A stretch of 7,921 bases of DNA from Pseudomonadota bacterium (GTDB taxonomy: Bacteria > SZUA-182 > DTGQ01): positions 1 to 7,921 of the forward strand of contig JAUWIR010000185.1 in the NCBI GenBank assembly GCA_030605265.1, written 5' to 3'. The position numbers and the translations under genes were made by a program. Of this stretch, positions 5,864 through 7,921 are shown in pieces. How positions within the stretch are numbered: position 1 is the first letter of the stretch; every line of letters starts with the position of its first letter. The notes below the pieces were generated by a model. That model saw nothing but the letters and a program-made list of their open reading frames with translations, was not told the origin of the DNA and made no database searches.

Positions 5864-6548
5864 AATCTGTTGGCAAAAAATATGTGGGGCGGTCTTATCC
5901 GGAATACTGTTGACTTTAGCGTTTCCTAATTTCAATCTATCCTTTTTGGCCTGGATAGGATTAGTGCCGCTTTTACTCATTTTAAAAAACAGTTCCCCAA
6001 GGTCCTCGTTTTTTCTGGGATGGATTTGTGGTTTGTTCTATTTTGGTGGTACTCTCTATTGGATTATCCACGCTGTTACCCATTATGGCCATATGTGCTT
6101 ATGGAAAGGTATGCTGATTACTTTCGCTTTGGTGGCCTATTTATCTTTTTATATTGGCGGATTTTCCGCACTTTTTACCTGGCTAAGGGGAAGCCGGCCA
6201 TTAGGTTTTCCTGAACTTTTACTTGCCCCTTTGATTTGGACCTGCATGGAATTTTTTCGGGCGCATTTTTTAACGGGTTTTCCTTGGTCTTCTCTGGGTT
6301 ATTCTCAATCTTTTCACCTAACTTTTATCCAATTTGCCGATATAACAGGGGTTTATGGGATATCCTTTTTTATTGTCTTTGTCAATGCTTGCCTGGCGGC
6401 TCTATGTGATATTCTTATTGTAAAAAGAGAAGTAAGAAATCCTTTCCTCTCACCTCTTGCAAAAAAACCTAAGGAAGGGCTTACCTGGTTGCACATTGTT
6501 TCCGCTCTTTTAATAACATTTGTGGTCATCAAAGGCTATGGTATTTAA
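5850..6548 (+). CDS. lnt: Lnt N-terminal half: membrane domain only, as read to the TAA
   Basis: The 232-residue product that the sequence as written would give. Recognisable Lnt blocks are PNFNLSFLAWIGLVPLL (26-42), GLFYFGGTLYWI (61-72), EFFRAHFLTGFPWSSLGYSQ (134-153) and QFADITGVYGISFF. About seven hydrophobic segments can be seen, the last being residues 217-229. The catalytic domain is missing, so this product should have no acyltransferase activity alone. Confidence 0.85.
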   Translation: MKIHKICWQKICGAVLSGILLTLAFPNFNLSFLAWIGLVPLLLILKNSSPRSSFFLGWICGLFYFGGTLYWIIHAVTHYGHMCLWKGMLITFALVAYLSFYIGGFSALFTWLRGSRPLGFPELLLAPLIWTCMEFFRAHFLTGFPWSSLGYSQSFHLTFIQFADITGVYGISFFIVFVNACLAALCDILIVKREVRNPFLSPLAKKPKEGLTWLHIVSALLITFVVIKGYGI

Positions 6549-7517
6549 AAACTGCACTTTTTTCAACCAAACTTAAACAGGAGCATTTCCCTTGGTCTAA
6601 TTCAAGGAAATATCCTGCAAGAGGAAAAGTGGGATAGAGCTTTCCGGGAAAAAATATCTTCTATCTACAGTTCCTTAACACTTGAGGCATCTGAGGAAAA
6701 TCCAAATCTCATTATTTGGCCGGAAACCTCAACTCCTTTTTGGAATGCTCAGAGAGGAGAATACCTTGAAAATATTTCACCACTTGCTCTGCTGGCTAAA
6801 ACTCCCATGATTGTTGGAAGTCCGAGAATTGAATATGTTAATAAAATGCCTCATTTAAAAAATAGCGCTTTTTTTCTTTCCAGCAGTGGGAAAATTTTAC
6901 AACATTATGATAAAATACATCTTGTTCCTTTTGGAGAGTACCTTCCGATGAAGAAACTGCTCTCTTATATGGGATCCGTGGTAAATGAAGTCGGGGAATT
7001 TTCCCCTGGTAAACAATTCACCCATTTTACTTTGGATGAAATTAAATTAAAAGAAGGCACAAAGGTTGAAACTGCACATAAAAAAAATGAAAATTCCTAT
7101 GCTTTCAGGTTTGGTGTAGTTATCTGTTATGAAATTATCTTTCCTTCTCTTTTTCGAAAATTTATAAACCCTCAGACAGATTTTATGATTAACATAACTA
7201 ATGATGCATGGTATGGAAAAACATCTGCTCCTTATCAACATTTTTCTATGGCTGTTTTCCGGGCAATAGAAAATGGAAGGGGAATTGTGCGTGTGGCCAA
7301 TACAGGAATTTCCGGATTTATCGATCCCGTCGGGCGTATTGTGATAGCAACACCCCTTTTTTCCAGGACAGCCTTGGTCAAAAAATTTCCTCTCACAAAA
7401 ATTTCTACCTTCTATTCCCTTTTTGGGGACTTTTTTTCTCAATCCTGTGTTATCCTTACAGTGCTTTTTTCTTTCATAACCTTATGGAGACAAAAAAATA
7501 TATGGAAAAAACCTTAA
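6549..7517 (+). CDS. lnt: Lnt C-terminal half: nitrilase-like catalytic domain in the same frame after the TAA
   Basis: A 322-codon open stretch in the same frame as the upstream half, carrying the whole Glu-Lys-Cys triad and the C-terminal helix. There is no ATG, GTG or TTG between the stop and the catalytic Glu codon (6723-6725). The first ATG, at 6807, lies after that Glu. Independent translation into an active domain would therefore need a rare start codon. An AGGAG at about 6580 is only one base from an in-frame ATT, too close to serve well. About 24 residues before the Cys strand (LKEGTKVETAHKKNENSYA region) are hydrophilic and may be a family-variable insertion. Confidence 0.8.
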   Translation, partial: KLHFFQPNLNRSISLGLIQGNILQEEKWDRAFREKISSIYSSLTLEASEENPNLIIWPETSTPFWNAQRGEYLENISPLALLAKTPMIVGSPRIEYVNKMPHLKNSAFFLSSSGKILQHYDKIHLVPFGEYLPMKKLLSYMGSVVNEVGEFSPGKQFTHFTLDEIKLKEGTKVETAHKKNENSYAFRFGVVICYEIIFPSLFRKFINPQTDFMINITNDAWYGKTSAPYQHFSMAVFRAIENGRGIVRVANTGISGFIDPVGRIVIATPLFSRTALVKKFPLTKISTFYSLFGDFFSQSCVILTVLFSFITLWRQKNIWKKP

Positions 7518-7521
7518 TAGT

Positions 7522-7528
7522 AAGGAGG
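7522..7528 (+). promoter_or_regulatory. Ribosome binding site of prfB
   Basis: AAGGAGG, a full match, 10 bases before the prfB ATG at 7539-7541. It supports that start, which lies only 21 bases after the lnt stop. Confidence 0.8.
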
Positions 7529-7538
7529 AACAATCTAC

Positions 7539-7921
7539 ATGTTTGAAGAATATTGTATTGAATACCAAAAACTTAAAGTTAAAATAGACCATTTACGGGG
7601 GTGTCTTTGACCTGAGTGGAAAACGCCAAAGGTTGACTGAACTGGAGAAACTCATGAGTTCCCCTACTTTCTGGAACGACAATGAGACTGCCCAAAAAAT
7701 TCTCCAAGAGAGAGCTTCCATAACTGACTGGCTTGATGAAATTGATCAACAGAATAAAAAATTAGATGAACTTGAAGTAGCTATCGAATTGGGCAAAGAA
7801 ACTCAAGATTCCTCTATGGAAGAAGAGATAAAGACAATTTTTCAGAATCTTACTGAAGAAATTGAAGAGCTGGAAATTCGTCTTCTTCTGAATGAAGAAG
7901 ATGATCACCGAAACGCTATTG
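7539..7921 (+). CDS. prfB: Peptide chain release factor 2 with programmed +1 frameshift, N-terminal part (runs off right edge)
   Basis: RF2 recognises UGA and UAA and triggers release of the finished peptide. The first frame encodes 23 residues (MFEEYCIEYQ ... HLRGCL) and stops at TGA 7608-7610. Shifting +1 continues with DLSGKRQRLTELEKLMSSP, then TFWNDNETAQKILQE, the unmistakable RF2 N-terminal coiled-coil domain. It is open to the edge (104 further codons). The reading is 7539-7607 joined to 7609 onwards. The GGQ and SPF motifs lie outside the window. In known cases the internal UGA makes RF2 regulate its own synthesis: low RF2 leads to more shifting and more RF2. The gene follows lnt by 21 bases on the same strand, so it probably shares the operon. 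Confidence 0.95.
7597..7611 (+). promoter_or_regulatory. RF2 programmed +1 frameshift site
   Basis: GGGGG (7597-7601), TGT, CTT, TGA, C. This keeps the known RF2 recoding layout: a ribosome-binding-like G-rich stretch three bases before the CTT slip codon, then TGA followed by C. The tRNA-Leu on CTT slips to TTT and reading resumes at GAC (7609). Confidence 0.93.

Larger units (their letters stand above)
5850..7517 (+). pseudogene. lnt: Apolipoprotein N-acyltransferase, interrupted by an in-frame TAA
   Basis: Lnt moves an acyl chain from phospholipid to the N-terminal Cys of lipoproteins, the last maturation step, on the outer face of the cytoplasmic membrane. Read through the stop, the frame has 555 codons, slightly above the usual 500-520. 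Codons 1-232 are the multi-helix membrane domain, 234 to about 525 the nitrilase-like domain, and the end has one more helix. The expected catalytic triad is present: Glu292 (IIWPETS), Lys355 (YDKIHLVPFGEY) and Cys426 (VVICYEIIFP). The sequence NDAWYGKTSAPYQHF and AIENGRGIVRVANTGISG are also conserved. TAA is codon 233, at 6546-6548. The start ATG 5850 overlaps the pgsA end by 14 bases; a GGA lies about 8 bases upstream. prfB follows after 21 bases. Apart from the stop the gene looks intact. Confidence 0.9.

Noticed and set aside
6546..6548. TAA reassigned to a sense codon in this organism
   Set aside because: TAA also ends the HU, pgsA and lnt frames here, so it is used as a normal stop.
7047..7442. 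131-codon minus-strand open frame inside lnt
   Set aside because: It is antisense to the conserved Lnt catalytic domain with no family resemblance or ribosome binding site that I can see.

Overview
The window is AT-rich DNA from what looks like a diderm (Gram-negative-type) bacterium. It carries lnt, the last step of lipoprotein maturation in organisms with an outer membrane, an ADP-glucose pyrophosphorylase, an HU/IHF protein and a secreted metalloprotease resembling the MXAN_6640 family. The mix suggests a deltaproteobacterium-like organism or an uncultured candidate phylum of similar gene content. I cannot place it more closely without a search.

Layout. Positions 1-4544 are all on the minus strand. 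Reading leftwards from 4544, they hold an HU/IHF-family DNA-binding protein (4272-4544), a 775-residue exported putative zinc metalloprotease (1816-4143), glgC (490-1731), and the N-terminal part of a membrane-anchored alkaline-phosphatase-superfamily phosphodiesterase (1-441, running off the left edge). Positions 4545-4901 are a 357-base gene-free divergent control region. It contains a strong sigma70-type promoter for the HU gene with a perfect palindrome inside its spacer, five copies of an 8-base tandem repeat at the predicted transcript start, a degenerate repeat around 4765-4808, and an extended -10 promoter facing right. Positions 4902-7921 are a tight plus-strand operon: a YidD-like gene, pgsA, lnt, and prfB (running off the right edge).

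The right-hand operon joins membrane building (YidD for membrane-protein insertion, PgsA for phosphatidylglycerol synthesis, Lnt for lipoprotein N-acylation) with translation termination (RF2). Two of its genes are broken as written. pgsA needs one base removed from a CCCC run at 5351-5354 to join its start to its conserved body. lnt has an in-frame TAA at 6546-6548 exactly between its membrane half and its catalytic nitrilase half, with no ATG, GTG or TTG that could restart translation before the catalytic Glu. Both genes are otherwise well preserved, so consensus error or very recent damage are the leading explanations. prfB by contrast carries the well-known deliberate frameshift (GGGGG-TGT-CTT-TGA-C).

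I found no CRISPR array, tRNA, rRNA, insertion sequence or clear defence system, and no convincing new multi-gene system. The items most worth checking are the two operon lesions, the architecture of the HU promoter, and the metalloprotease with its unusual C-terminal Cys tail.
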